Made by a program: the position numbers and the translations under genes. Shown piece by piece: positions 36,470-44,449 of a DNA stretch of 64,000 nucleotides. The stretch lies in the NCBI RefSeq assembly GCF_014200495.1, contig NZ_JACHBY010000007.1, positions 310,001 through 374,000 on the forward strand, in the 5' to 3' direction. Source of the stretch: Mucilaginibacter geliditolerans (GTDB lineage: Bacteria; Bacteroidota; Bacteroidia; Sphingobacteriales; Sphingobacteriaceae). The notes beneath the pieces were generated by a model. That model ran no database searches, was not told where the DNA came from, and saw only the letters and a program-made list of their open reading frames with translations. Position 1 is the first letter of the stretch; the number at the start of each line of letters is the position of its first letter.

Positions 36470-36498
36470 AAGGCCCCCCTCAAGAAGGGGGCCTTTTT
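36470..36498 (+). terminator. intrinsic terminator after susD of PUL 2
   Basis: GC-rich stem AAGGCCCCC/GGGGGCCTT with an eight-base loop followed by TTT. It is the strongest hairpin-plus-T-run between genes in the window. Confidence 0.85.
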
Positions 36499-36683
36499 AA
36501 ATGATCCACTTCATCAATAACCATCAGGATATAATAAGCGTATCAATCCTTAAACCTAATACTATCAAATTCTAATTCTCTGTCAATTCTATTAATAACG
36601 CTTGCCTATGGATAAAACCAATTGATTGTGCTGTTAAATTTATAACCAATTCTAAATTTATAAACCAATTCTAAATCAAAATC

Positions 36684-37922
36684 ATGAGAACATTTAACAA
36701 ATTATTCTTAACAAAGGCAGCTTCCTTTGTTATGGTACTTACACTTTTATTTTTTTCTGCATGTAAAAAAGATGTTAGTAATACATCGCCTGATCCCAAA
36801 ATAAACAAATCTATAACGGGTAAAAATGCTTTAGCCGTAGGTGTTAGTGGCCCGAAGGCGGTATGTTATGTCGAGGTAAACACCGAAGATTTACGTAATG
36901 TGGGCAATTATTACCTGGCCAGCGGTCAGCAATTGTTTGATATAGGTATTATTTTTGCCGCTAATATCAATTACGATACCGTTGCCGATACCGCACAACT
37001 GTATTTTAATTCGCAGGTAACTACTGTTTTAAGCGGTGCTGCTACCTATATTAAGCCATTACAGAATAAAGGGATAAAAGTGCTTCTATCCATACTGGGG
37101 AATCACGAGGGCGCTGGTATCTGTAATTTCCCTACACAGGCTGCTGCCACGGCTTTTGCTAAACAGTTAAGTGCTGCCGTTACCAAATACGGGCTCGATG
37201 GAATTGATTTTGATGATGAATATGCCGACTACGGAACTAACGGAACCGGTCAACCCAACGCATACTCTTTTGTTTATTTGGTGACAGCCTTAAGGCAGCT
37301 TATGCCCACCAAAATAATCTCTTTTTATGATTATGGTCCTGCTGCATCAGAACTATCTTATAATGGCGTAACTGTTGGTTCAAAAGTAAATTATAGCTGG
37401 AATGCCATTTATGGCACTTTCTCTGTACCTAATGTGCCCGGCTTAAGCGCAAGCAACCTGGGGCCTGCTGCAATTGATATTCAAAATACAAGTGCAAGTA
37501 CAGCTGCTTCACTGGCTACACAAACCGTAAGTGGCAGCTATGGCATCTACCTTACCTACAACCTGCCGAATAGTGATGTGCATACTTATCTTTCCAGTGT
37601 ATCAAATGCTTTGTACGGTCAGGCAACGGTATATAATACCGGCACGCCAGCTACCGGCGTTACCTTCTATCAGGATATAAATTATGGTGGAACTGTTACC
37701 AGCGCTATTCCGAAAGGAACTTACACCCTGAGCCAGTTACAGGCTTATGGCTTTGTTGATAACTGGGCCTCATCTGTTCAGATCCCATCAGGATGGACGG
37801 TGATCATGTACAAGAATGATAGCTTCGGAGGTACATCATGGACACTCACTTCCAGCAATGCCAACTTTGTTAACCTGAGCCCTAATGCAAATGATGCAGT
37901 AACCTCAGTAAAAATTCAATAA
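36684..37922 (+). CDS. GH18 endo-beta-N-acetylglucosaminidase (Endo H-like) with C-terminal beta/gamma-crystallin domain
   Basis: A 412-residue lipoprotein (lipobox FFSAC, then KKD). The GH18 barrel spans about residues 55-310. The catalytic signature is LDGIDFDDEYADYG with acid Glu179, very close to the Endo H motif, and the downstream segments YSFVYLVTALRQLMP, PAASELSYNGV and YSWNAIYGTFSVP also match Endo H-type enzymes. These cut between the two core GlcNAc residues of high-mannose N-glycans. Residues about 325-412 contain two Greek-key motifs (VTFYQDINYGG and VIMYKNDSFGGTSW) typical of beta/gamma-crystallin domains, which often bind Ca2+. It lies after the SusCD pair and before a GH92 mannosidase. 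Confidence 0.9.
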   Translation: MRTFNKLFLTKAASFVMVLTLLFFSACKKDVSNTSPDPKINKSITGKNALAVGVSGPKAVCYVEVNTEDLRNVGNYYLASGQQLFDIGIIFAANINYDTVADTAQLYFNSQVTTVLSGAATYIKPLQNKGIKVLLSILGNHEGAGICNFPTQAAATAFAKQLSAAVTKYGLDGIDFDDEYADYGTNGTGQPNAYSFVYLVTALRQLMPTKIISFYDYGPAASELSYNGVTVGSKVNYSWNAIYGTFSVPNVPGLSASNLGPAAIDIQNTSASTAASLATQTVSGSYGIYLTYNLPNSDVHTYLSSVSNALYGQATVYNTGTPATGVTFYQDINYGGTVTSAIPKGTYTLSQLQAYGFVDNWASSVQIPSGWTVIMYKNDSFGGTSWTLTSSNANFVNLSPNANDAVTSVKIQ

Positions 37923-37931
37923 TAAAAATAA

Positions 37932-37966
37932 ATAAAGGCCGGTCTTTTTAAAAGGCTGGCCTTTAT
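37932..37966 (+). terminator. hairpin between GH18 and GH92 genes (terminator or attenuator)
   Basis: Arms ATAAAGGCC and GGCCTTTAT enclose a further partly paired T-rich/A-rich interior. It ends 13 bp before the GH92 start codon, with only a short T-run, so it may be a partial terminator or an RNA-processing stem. Confidence 0.55.
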
Positions 37967-37978
37967 GCTAAAGTAATC

Positions 37979-40186
37979 ATGTTAAAAATTCTAAAGTATC
38001 CGCTTTCATTACTAACCCTGGCTATCTCCTTAAATGGTTTCGCGCAGGAAAAATTAACAAAATATGTAGACCCCTTTATAGGCACAGGCGGTCACGGGCA
38101 CACGTTTCCCGGCGCTATTGTTCCGTTTGGGATGATACAACTCAGCCCCGATAATGGCCGCACAGGCTGGGATTGGTGCGGAGGATACCATTATGGCGAC
38201 TCCGTAATCGTTGGTTTTAGCCACATGCACCTGAGCGGTACCGGGATAGGCGATTGGTGCGATATCTCCGTAATGCCCGAAAATAAACTCATTACTGATA
38301 CCGCCGACCGTGGCCTCGCCAAATTCAGCCATCGCAATGAGATTGCAAGTCCGGGTTTTTATAAGGTAGCCATGGATAATGGCATAACTGCCGCTTTTAC
38401 CGTTACCGGGCATTGCGGCTTCCATAATTATACCTTCCCGGCAAATGTAAGCCCGGTAATTAAGCTCGATCTGGGGTATCACCAAAATTGGGATAAGCCT
38501 ACATCAACCTATGTAAAACAACTCAATGATTCTACCATTGTAGGTTACCGTTATTCCACCGGATGGGCGCAGACGCAGCGGGTGTATTTCGCATTGCGTT
38601 CGTCCGTTCGTTTTAGTAAGTTATTGATAACTGCTGATGGTAAACAAATAACAGCATCCGAAGCAAATGGTACTGCTATAGTTGCGCAGTTGTTGTTCAA
38701 CACACAAAAGCCTAACCACGTTATGCTCAAGGTGGCACTTTCCACAGTGAGCTCAGATAATGCGGTTCAGGCCCTTAAAGAAATTAAAAACTGGGACTTT
38801 AACAGTATCAGAAATCAAGCTGCCGAAAAATGGGAGCATGAACTATCAAAAATCCAGATCAGTACCAACGATACCCGTATTAAGCGGATTTTCTATACCG
38901 GCATTTATCATACTTGTATAGCACCATCGCAATATTCTGATGCCGATGGAACTTATCAAAATGCAAAAGGGGAGGTGCATAAAATGCCTGCCGGGCAACA
39001 ACGTTATACCACCTATTCGCTTTGGGATACTTTTCGTGCTTTAAATCCTTTATATACGCTTACTCAGACTGAACGTTACCCCGGCATTTTAAACTCCATG
39101 CTCGCTTTTTATAAGGAGAATGGCCTGTTACCGGTTTGGGATCTGAGTACTAACGAAACCAACTGCATGACCGGTTACCACGCCGTGCCTGTTTTGGCAG
39201 ATGCCATTTTAAAAGATATAAAAGGCATCGATTACCAACTGGCCTACACCGCCATGAAAGCAAGCGCTATGGAAAACATCCGTGGCTGTAACTACTACCG
39301 CCAGTACGGCTACATCCCGCAAGACAAATACGGCGCGAGTGTTACCAACACGCTCGAGTATAGCTATGACGACTGGTGCATTGCCCAGGTAGCGCAAAAG
39401 CTAGGTTATGCTACTGATTATAAATATTTTATGAAACGATCTGCCAGCTGGAAAAACCTGTACGACCCCATTAGTGGCTTTATGCGCGCTAAAAATGCGG
39501 ATGGCAGTTGGGTAACACCTTTCGATCCTTTTTACTCGGAGCATAACCCCGATAAAGCCATGTTTATGGAAGGGGATGCCTGGCAATATACTTTCTTTGT
39601 TCCCCAGGATGTTGAAGGGCTGATCAGCGCCTATGGCGGCAGGCAAAAGTTTGTGAAAAAACTGGATTCGCTGTTTACCGTGAGCTCAGTTATGCATGGC
39701 GAAGATCAGTCGCCCGATATTAGTGGTATGATAGGGCAGTATGCCCATGGCAACGAACCCAGTCACCACGTAGCCTACCTGTATGATTATGCCGGGATGC
39801 CGTGGAAGACCCAGTCGCGCGTGCGTATGGTGGTAGATTCACTGTACCACGACCAGCCCGACGGCTACGCAGGCAATGAAGATTGTGGGCAGATGAGTGC
39901 CTGGGCAGTGTGGAGCATTGCAGGTTTATACCCTGCCAACCCCGCCAGTGGCAAGTACATGTTTGGCAGCCCAACAGTAAATGAAACGGTTATTAAAACC
40001 AAAGGCGGCCGGTTTATTATTCGGGCTGTAAATAACAATAAGGCCAATGTATATATCCAAAGTGCCACGCTTAATGGCAAGCCTTATCATAAACTGTACA
40101 TAACGCACCAGCAGCTTATAAATGGTGGCACATTAGCATTTACCATGGGGCCAAAAATTAATAAAACCTGGTTTACAGCCGAATAA
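37979..40186 (+). CDS. GH92 family alpha-mannosidase
   Basis: A 735-residue exported enzyme (signal peptide LLTLAISLNGFAQ). GH92 landmarks are YVDPFIGTGGHGHTFPGA at the start of the mature protein, GFSHMHLSGTG, the barrel segment YSLWDTFRALNPLYTL, Glu593 in GNEPSHHVAYLYDYAG (probable general acid), and GYAGNEDCGQMSAW. GH92 enzymes are Ca2+-dependent, inverting exo-alpha-mannosidases, often specific for alpha-1,2 bonds. Next to an Endo H-like GH18 it most likely trims high-mannose N-glycans or fungal mannan in the periplasm. Confidence 0.94.
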   Translation: MLKILKYPLSLLTLAISLNGFAQEKLTKYVDPFIGTGGHGHTFPGAIVPFGMIQLSPDNGRTGWDWCGGYHYGDSVIVGFSHMHLSGTGIGDWCDISVMPENKLITDTADRGLAKFSHRNEIASPGFYKVAMDNGITAAFTVTGHCGFHNYTFPANVSPVIKLDLGYHQNWDKPTSTYVKQLNDSTIVGYRYSTGWAQTQRVYFALRSSVRFSKLLITADGKQITASEANGTAIVAQLLFNTQKPNHVMLKVALSTVSSDNAVQALKEIKNWDFNSIRNQAAEKWEHELSKIQISTNDTRIKRIFYTGIYHTCIAPSQYSDADGTYQNAKGEVHKMPAGQQRYTTYSLWDTFRALNPLYTLTQTERYPGILNSMLAFYKENGLLPVWDLSTNETNCMTGYHAVPVLADAILKDIKGIDYQLAYTAMKASAMENIRGCNYYRQYGYIPQDKYGASVTNTLEYSYDDWCIAQVAQKLGYATDYKYFMKRSASWKNLYDPISGFMRAKNADGSWVTPFDPFYSEHNPDKAMFMEGDAWQYTFFVPQDVEGLISAYGGRQKFVKKLDSLFTVSSVMHGEDQSPDISGMIGQYAHGNEPSHHVAYLYDYAGMPWKTQSRVRMVVDSLYHDQPDGYAGNEDCGQMSAWAVWSIAGLYPANPASGKYMFGSPTVNETVIKTKGGRFIIRAVNNNKANVYIQSATLNGKPYHKLYITHQQLINGGTLAFTMGPKINKTWFTAE

Positions 40187-40312
40187 GCAACCGGGTGAAA
40201 TATTAAAAAATATAATTATAAAAGCTGTAGGCAATTTAAGCGCTACACGGGTTATAGTAGTAAGTTGTTAGTTCAGATCGGGATGATTTGAATTAGTTTG
40301 TATTAATAGTAG

Positions 40313-40344
40313 TGATTGGAGACGCGTTCTCCAATCATTTTTTA
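40313..40344 (+). terminator. intrinsic terminator downstream of GH92
   Basis: Perfect 10-bp stem TGATTGGAGA/TCTCCAATCA with loop CGCGT, followed by TTTTTT. It is 126 bp after the GH92 stop and ends that transcript. Confidence 0.85.
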
Positions 40345-40395
40345 TTTAAACGGCTAACAAGTAGATAAACTACTGATCTCAAAAGTAGAGGATAT

Positions 40396-40520
40396 CCGTT
40401 CGTCCGCTCCCGGTGCGGATAGTTGCGGACAGGTTTACTGCTAAGAGAACACATGCGATATGCGTGTGGCAACTATAGGGCGTTCCCGCTGATAGAAGCG
40501 GGCGGGCTATCCACTCATAC
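40396..40520. repeat. composite intergenic repeat, type 1, copy in island 1
   Basis: It starts with CCGTTCGTCCGCTC and ends with the block TAGGGCGTTCCCGCTGATAG (first 20 bases; exact match over 35 bases) and ACTCATAC. The reverse complement occurs at 49904-50016 with the same block order, a variable middle and nearly identical ends. The conserved block has an internal stem CCCGCT/AGCGGG. Confidence 0.85.
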
Positions 40521-40590
40521 TACACAAGGATGCGTCTGTCATCCTGAGCGTAGTTGAAGGGCGTTCCTATCTAACGCGAGCAGTCACACC

Positions 40591-40674
40591 AAACCGTCAT
40601 GCTCAACTTGTTTCAGCACCCCACAAGCTAAGTAACCGTTATGATGAGTTCCCGAAACAAGTTCGGGATGACGG
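40591..40674. repeat. composite intergenic repeat, type 2 (double hairpin), copy in island 1
   Basis: Two hairpins with CTTGT/ACAAG loops: one near 40596-40618 and one near 40650-40674. It is the reverse complement of the units at 49418-49512 and 49672-49764. One arm carries a C that breaks a pair (GCTCAAC where the other copies have GCTGAAC). Confidence 0.8.
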
Positions 40675-40690
40675 AGATGATAAAAAGTAT

Positions 40691-40756
40691 TCCGTCCGTC
40701 CGCTCCCGGTACTGACAGGTGTGGACGGGAAACCACAAGCGGACGCTTGCGGGAGC
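40691..40756. repeat. composite intergenic repeat, type 3, copy in island 1
   Basis: It contains CCGTCCGCTCCCGG, GTGGACGGGAAACCACAAGC and GGACGCTTGCGGGAGC. The last part, CCACAAGCG-GGACGCTTGCGGGAGC with one extra G, recurs in the same orientation at 49319-49345. Confidence 0.7.
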
Positions 40757-40947
40757 AAGGGAGGTAGAACCCTGTTTTTCTGAAAATTATCAAAAATAAA
40801 AGGTTGTTAACAGAAAATTAATATTCAAAATGTATATAATTAGTAAACATTGTTTATTTTTGCTAAACATTATTGTTTTGATATCAGCGAAGAAAGCCAG
40901 TACTGCTGGCTGCTGATTAGTTAATTATCACTCAGGAAAATAGTAAA

Positions 40948-41628
40948 ATGCAGCATAATATAAAAATGGTCGTTTTTGACATGGCCGGTACAACAATTAA
41001 CGAAAATAACCTTGTTTATAAAACCCTTCGAAAGGCCATCAATGAGGCTGGGTTTAATTTCAGCCTGGATCAGGTACTTACCGAAGGAGCGGGTAAAGAA
41101 AAGAGACAAGCTATCAAATCTATTTTGACGGTTTATGCCGGTATTAACGATGAAGAGCTGATAGGGCAAATCTATCAAAACTTCATAGCACAGCTTACGG
41201 AAGCCTACACCCAAGCAGAAATTATGCCTCAGAATAATGCCCTGGAACTTTTTACTGCATTGAAAAAGCGTAATGCGTATGTGGTATTAAACACAGGATA
41301 CGACCGGTTAACAGCGCAAGCAATCATACAAAAACTGGGGTGGAAAGAAACCATTGAATTTGATGGCCTCGTGACAGCTTCGGATGTTAGTAAAAACAGG
41401 CCTGATCCGGATATGATATATTTTGCGATGAACAAATTTGGAATTTTAAACAGCAGCGAAGTGGTAAAGGTGGGTGATTCGATTATAGATATTCAGGAAG
41501 GCCAAAACGCCGGATGCGGCTTAAGTATAGGGATAACCACCGGCGCACATACGGTTGATCAGTTGCTTTCCGCCAATCCCGACTTTGTGATCAATGACCT
41601 CATCGACCTGTTACCTTTAATTGCGTAA
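40948..41628 (+). CDS. HAD-superfamily hydrolase, phosphonatase-like
   Basis: A 226-residue cytoplasmic HAD protein. Motif I is VVFDMAGTT with nucleophile Asp11 and the DxAGT form seen in phosphonoacetaldehyde hydrolase-like members, motif II is near LNTGYDR, motif III has Lys in SKNRPDPDM, and motif IV is VGDSIIDIQEGQNAGC. The substrate may be a phosphonate-derived aldehyde or, more likely in this setting, a phosphorylated metabolite. No phosphonate genes are nearby. It precedes GH16, GH29 and GH20 genes on the same strand, so it may remove phosphate from a sugar phosphate, but that is inference. Confidence 0.85.
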   Translation: MQHNIKMVVFDMAGTTINENNLVYKTLRKAINEAGFNFSLDQVLTEGAGKEKRQAIKSILTVYAGINDEELIGQIYQNFIAQLTEAYTQAEIMPQNNALELFTALKKRNAYVVLNTGYDRLTAQAIIQKLGWKETIEFDGLVTASDVSKNRPDPDMIYFAMNKFGILNSSEVVKVGDSIIDIQEGQNAGCGLSIGITTGAHTVDQLLSANPDFVINDLIDLLPLIA

Positions 41629-41687
41629 AATGAATTGGGTGGCATATTGAAAGTTTTAAAGCTGCAAAGCATCCTGACACAGATAAA

Positions 41688-42542
41688 ATGATTTTCGATA
41701 GTATGATGAAAAATGTATTTTTTACTTATGGATTATTTTTGTTGCCGGTTCTTATTAATACTCAACAAACGTTTGCTCAAAATCATAGAAAGCTGGTTTT
41801 TGCGGATGAGTTTAATTATAAGGGCTTGCCGGATTCTACTAAATGGGCGTATGAGGAGGGGTTTGTGCGTAACCAGGAACCCCAATATTATACAAAGCAG
41901 CGTTTAGAAAACTGCAGGGTTGAAAATGGTTGCCTGGTTATTGAAACCAGGAAAGAAAATTATCCCAATGCGGCTTACAAGAAAGGATCGGATAAAGCTG
42001 ATCAAAAGGAACCGATTGCATATTATACTTCCGCTTCTATCAACACAAAAGGAAAGGAATCATGGAAATATGGCCGTATAGAAGTGCGTGCTAAAGTGCC
42101 GGGTGGTTTAGGTATATGGCCTGCGTTTTGGATGCTGGGGTATGATAGAGGCGCAGTTAAATGGCCCCAATGCGGCGAAATTGATATTATGGAGTTCTTA
42201 GGCCGTGATTCCACAAGAATTTATGGTACAGTTCACTATTTAGATACAGCGGGTAAATCCCGTGATAAAGGTGAGGCCCCTGTGGTGGGTAACCCTGCGG
42301 ATGGGTTTCATATTTATGCCATTGAATGGGATGACCAAAGCATAAGCTTTTATTATGACAGCCTGAAGTATTTTGTTTTTGATTTTAAAAAAACAGAACA
42401 TAATCCGGGTGCTGTGTTTCAAAAAGATTTTTACGTGCTGCTGAATATGGCGCTCGGTCATGAAGGGTCATGGGCGGGGCCGGTTGATGATAAAATTTTA
42501 CCTGCCAAATATTATATAGATTATGTAAGGGTGTATCAATAG
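41688..42542 (+). CDS. GH16 family endo-beta-glucanase/galactanase-type enzyme
   Basis: A 284-residue secreted glycosidase (signal GLFLLPVLINTQQTFAQ; ATG 41703 or 41706 are alternative starts). The beta-jelly-roll active-site motif EIDIME gives nucleophile Glu164, Asp166 and acid/base Glu169. Flanking YGRIEVRAKVPGGLGIWPAF and the ending YYIDYVRVYQ are standard. GH16 members of this type cleave beta-1,3(4)-glucans such as laminarin, but agarases and carrageenases share the fold. It is the only endo-glucanase in the window, and its fit with an N-glycan PUL is not obvious. Confidence 0.92.
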   Translation: MIFDSMMKNVFFTYGLFLLPVLINTQQTFAQNHRKLVFADEFNYKGLPDSTKWAYEEGFVRNQEPQYYTKQRLENCRVENGCLVIETRKENYPNAAYKKGSDKADQKEPIAYYTSASINTKGKESWKYGRIEVRAKVPGGLGIWPAFWMLGYDRGAVKWPQCGEIDIMEFLGRDSTRIYGTVHYLDTAGKSRDKGEAPVVGNPADGFHIYAIEWDDQSISFYYDSLKYFVFDFKKTEHNPGAVFQKDFYVLLNMALGHEGSWAGPVDDKILPAKYYIDYVRVYQ

Positions 42543-42732
42543 TATTTGGCTTTTGGTTAGATGAAATACATAAGATCATCACATGATTCAGCATGACTAT
42601 AATAGATTTAGTTGATTGTCTTTTGGTGAATTATAAAAAAGTCAAACGTTTGTGTAACCTATTATTAGGCTGTTTATGGGTTTAAACTTAACTTCAAAAC
42701 CAATATTCAAAACCTACTACCATAATTCAAAA

Positions 42733-44265
42733 ATGAGCAGAACGATGTCCATTAAAACGAGACGCATTTTATTGTTTTTAACTATGCTGCTTTCACCTGC
42801 AGTATATGCCCAACAGGCAAATAATTATGTGATAATTAATAAAACAGATTCAGAACAGGATATTATCACAAAAGCAGCTAATGTTACCCCATCGCCGCGG
42901 CAATTGCGCTGGCAGGAGCTGGAGTTTACCGCATTTTTGCATTTTGGCATGAATACTTTTACCAACCGCGAATGGGGAGATGGGAAAGAAGATCCAAAAT
43001 TATTTAATCCAACTCACCTCGATGCTGCGCAATGGGTACGTACCTGCAAAGAGGCGGGTATTAAACAAATTATTTTAACCGCCAAACATCACGATGGCTT
43101 TTGCCTTTGGCCAAGTAAGTATACCGAACACTCGGTAAAAAACAGCCCCTGGGAAAATGGAAAAGGTGATGTGGTAAAAGAGGTTGCCGATGCTTGTCAC
43201 CAGCAGGGGGTTGGTTTTGGAATATACCTTTCGCCATGGGACAGGAATAACCCTGATTATGGCGATACCGAAAAATATAATGCCTATTTCCTGAATCAGC
43301 TTACCGAGTTATTGAGTAACTATGGTAAGGTTGATGAAGTATGGTTTGATGGCGCAAATGGCGAAGGCCCCAACGGAAAAAAGCCGGTGTATCATTTTAA
43401 TGAATGGTATACCCTTATCCGCAAGCTGCAGCCAGGTGCCGTTATTGCTATAATGGGCCCGGATGTTCGCTGGGTTGGTACTGAAACCGGTTATGGCCGT
43501 GAATCGGAGTGGAGCGTTGTGCCTGCAAATAATTTAGACCAGTTAACAGTAACTGCTAATTCTCAGCATGATATCACCTTTAAGCCACAAGGCGATATGA
43601 CGGGTAATGACTTAGGCAGCCGGGATAAAATTAAAAATGCAAAAGGCTTGGTATGGTACCCCGCCGAGGCCGATGTTTCTATTAGGCCGGGATGGTTTTA
43701 TCACGATGACCAAAATGATAAGGTTAAATCGCCTGAAAAGTTAATGGATATATATTACAACTCAGCAGGCAAAAATTGTGTGCTGCTGCTGAATGTCCCA
43801 CCTGATAAGGAAGGTCTTATTAATGAAAGTGATATAAATGCTTTACAGGGATGGAAGAAACTGCGTGATGATACCTTTAAAGAAAACCTGCTTAAAGGGG
43901 CAACGGTTAAATGTGCCAACGGTATAAATTTAAAAGCAATCTTAGATAATAATTACAATACCTGGTTTACCACCCGTGGTAAAGATTCTTCCTCAGTGAT
44001 CACGCTTGATTTAAAAGCTCCTAAAATCTTTGACCTTTTACTCTTACAGGAAAACATCAGCATAGGTCAGCGTGTAGAAAAATTTACGCTTGAATACTGG
44101 AACGGTAAGGATTGGGCGAAAGTTACTGAAGGTACTACCATTGGCTATAAGCGTTTATTACGTTTCCCGGCTATAACAGCTGATAAAGTAAGATTGCGAA
44201 TTGAGTCATCAAGATTAAATCCGGCTATTTCAACAGTAGGACTATATAAACAAGCTGGAATATGA
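42733..44265 (+). CDS. GH29 alpha-L-fucosidase with C-terminal F5/8-type domain
   Basis: The enzyme of about 510 residues starts with a signal peptide (RRILLFLTMLLSPAVYAQ); I chose ATG 42733 although 42745 is as good and an ATG at 42676 adds a non-signal extension. The GH29 barrel has FLHFGMNTFTNREWG, TAKHHDGFCLWPSKYT and the nucleophile Asp206 in VWFDGANGEG. The form without a conserved acid/base close to the nucleophile and the C-terminal discoidin-like sandwich (about 390-510) suggest subfamily B, which prefers branched alpha-1,3/1,4-fucose. In PUL 2 it may remove core or antennary fucose of N-glycans. Confidence 0.92.
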   Translation: MSRTMSIKTRRILLFLTMLLSPAVYAQQANNYVIINKTDSEQDIITKAANVTPSPRQLRWQELEFTAFLHFGMNTFTNREWGDGKEDPKLFNPTHLDAAQWVRTCKEAGIKQIILTAKHHDGFCLWPSKYTEHSVKNSPWENGKGDVVKEVADACHQQGVGFGIYLSPWDRNNPDYGDTEKYNAYFLNQLTELLSNYGKVDEVWFDGANGEGPNGKKPVYHFNEWYTLIRKLQPGAVIAIMGPDVRWVGTETGYGRESEWSVVPANNLDQLTVTANSQHDITFKPQGDMTGNDLGSRDKIKNAKGLVWYPAEADVSIRPGWFYHDDQNDKVKSPEKLMDIYYNSAGKNCVLLLNVPPDKEGLINESDINALQGWKKLRDDTFKENLLKGATVKCANGINLKAILDNNYNTWFTTRGKDSSSVITLDLKAPKIFDLLLLQENISIGQRVEKFTLEYWNGKDWAKVTEGTTIGYKRLLRFPAITADKVRLRIESSRLNPAISTVGLYKQAGI

Positions 44266-44360
44266 ATTTTGAGATAAAAGAGCATGTTTAAGATATATAC
44301 AGGGAACCTTGTTTTGAAGATAACAGCCAATTAGATTGGTTAGTTTAGTGTTAATGAGTT

Positions 44361-44386
44361 AAGACCGGCCCAGGGCCGGTCTTTAT
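44361..44386 (+). terminator. intrinsic terminator after GH29
   Basis: Perfect 10-bp stem AAGACCGGCC/GGCCGGTCTT with a 3-base loop, followed by a short T-rich tail. It separates GH29 from GH20. Confidence 0.8.
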
Positions 44387-44449
44387 TTGAATTTTTAAGA
44401 GTCGATTAATTTAGTAAAGCATAAACCAATTATAATATCATATAAATAC

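Larger units (their letters stand above)
40187..40947. other. intergenic region with terminator and composite repeat island 1
   Basis: No credible gene lies in these 761 bp. The region contains a terminator at 40313, then repeats at 40396-40520, 40591-40674 and 40691-40756 that recur, mostly inverted, at 49.0-50.0 kb, and finally an AT-rich leader (about 40790-40947) for the HAD gene. Confidence 0.8.
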
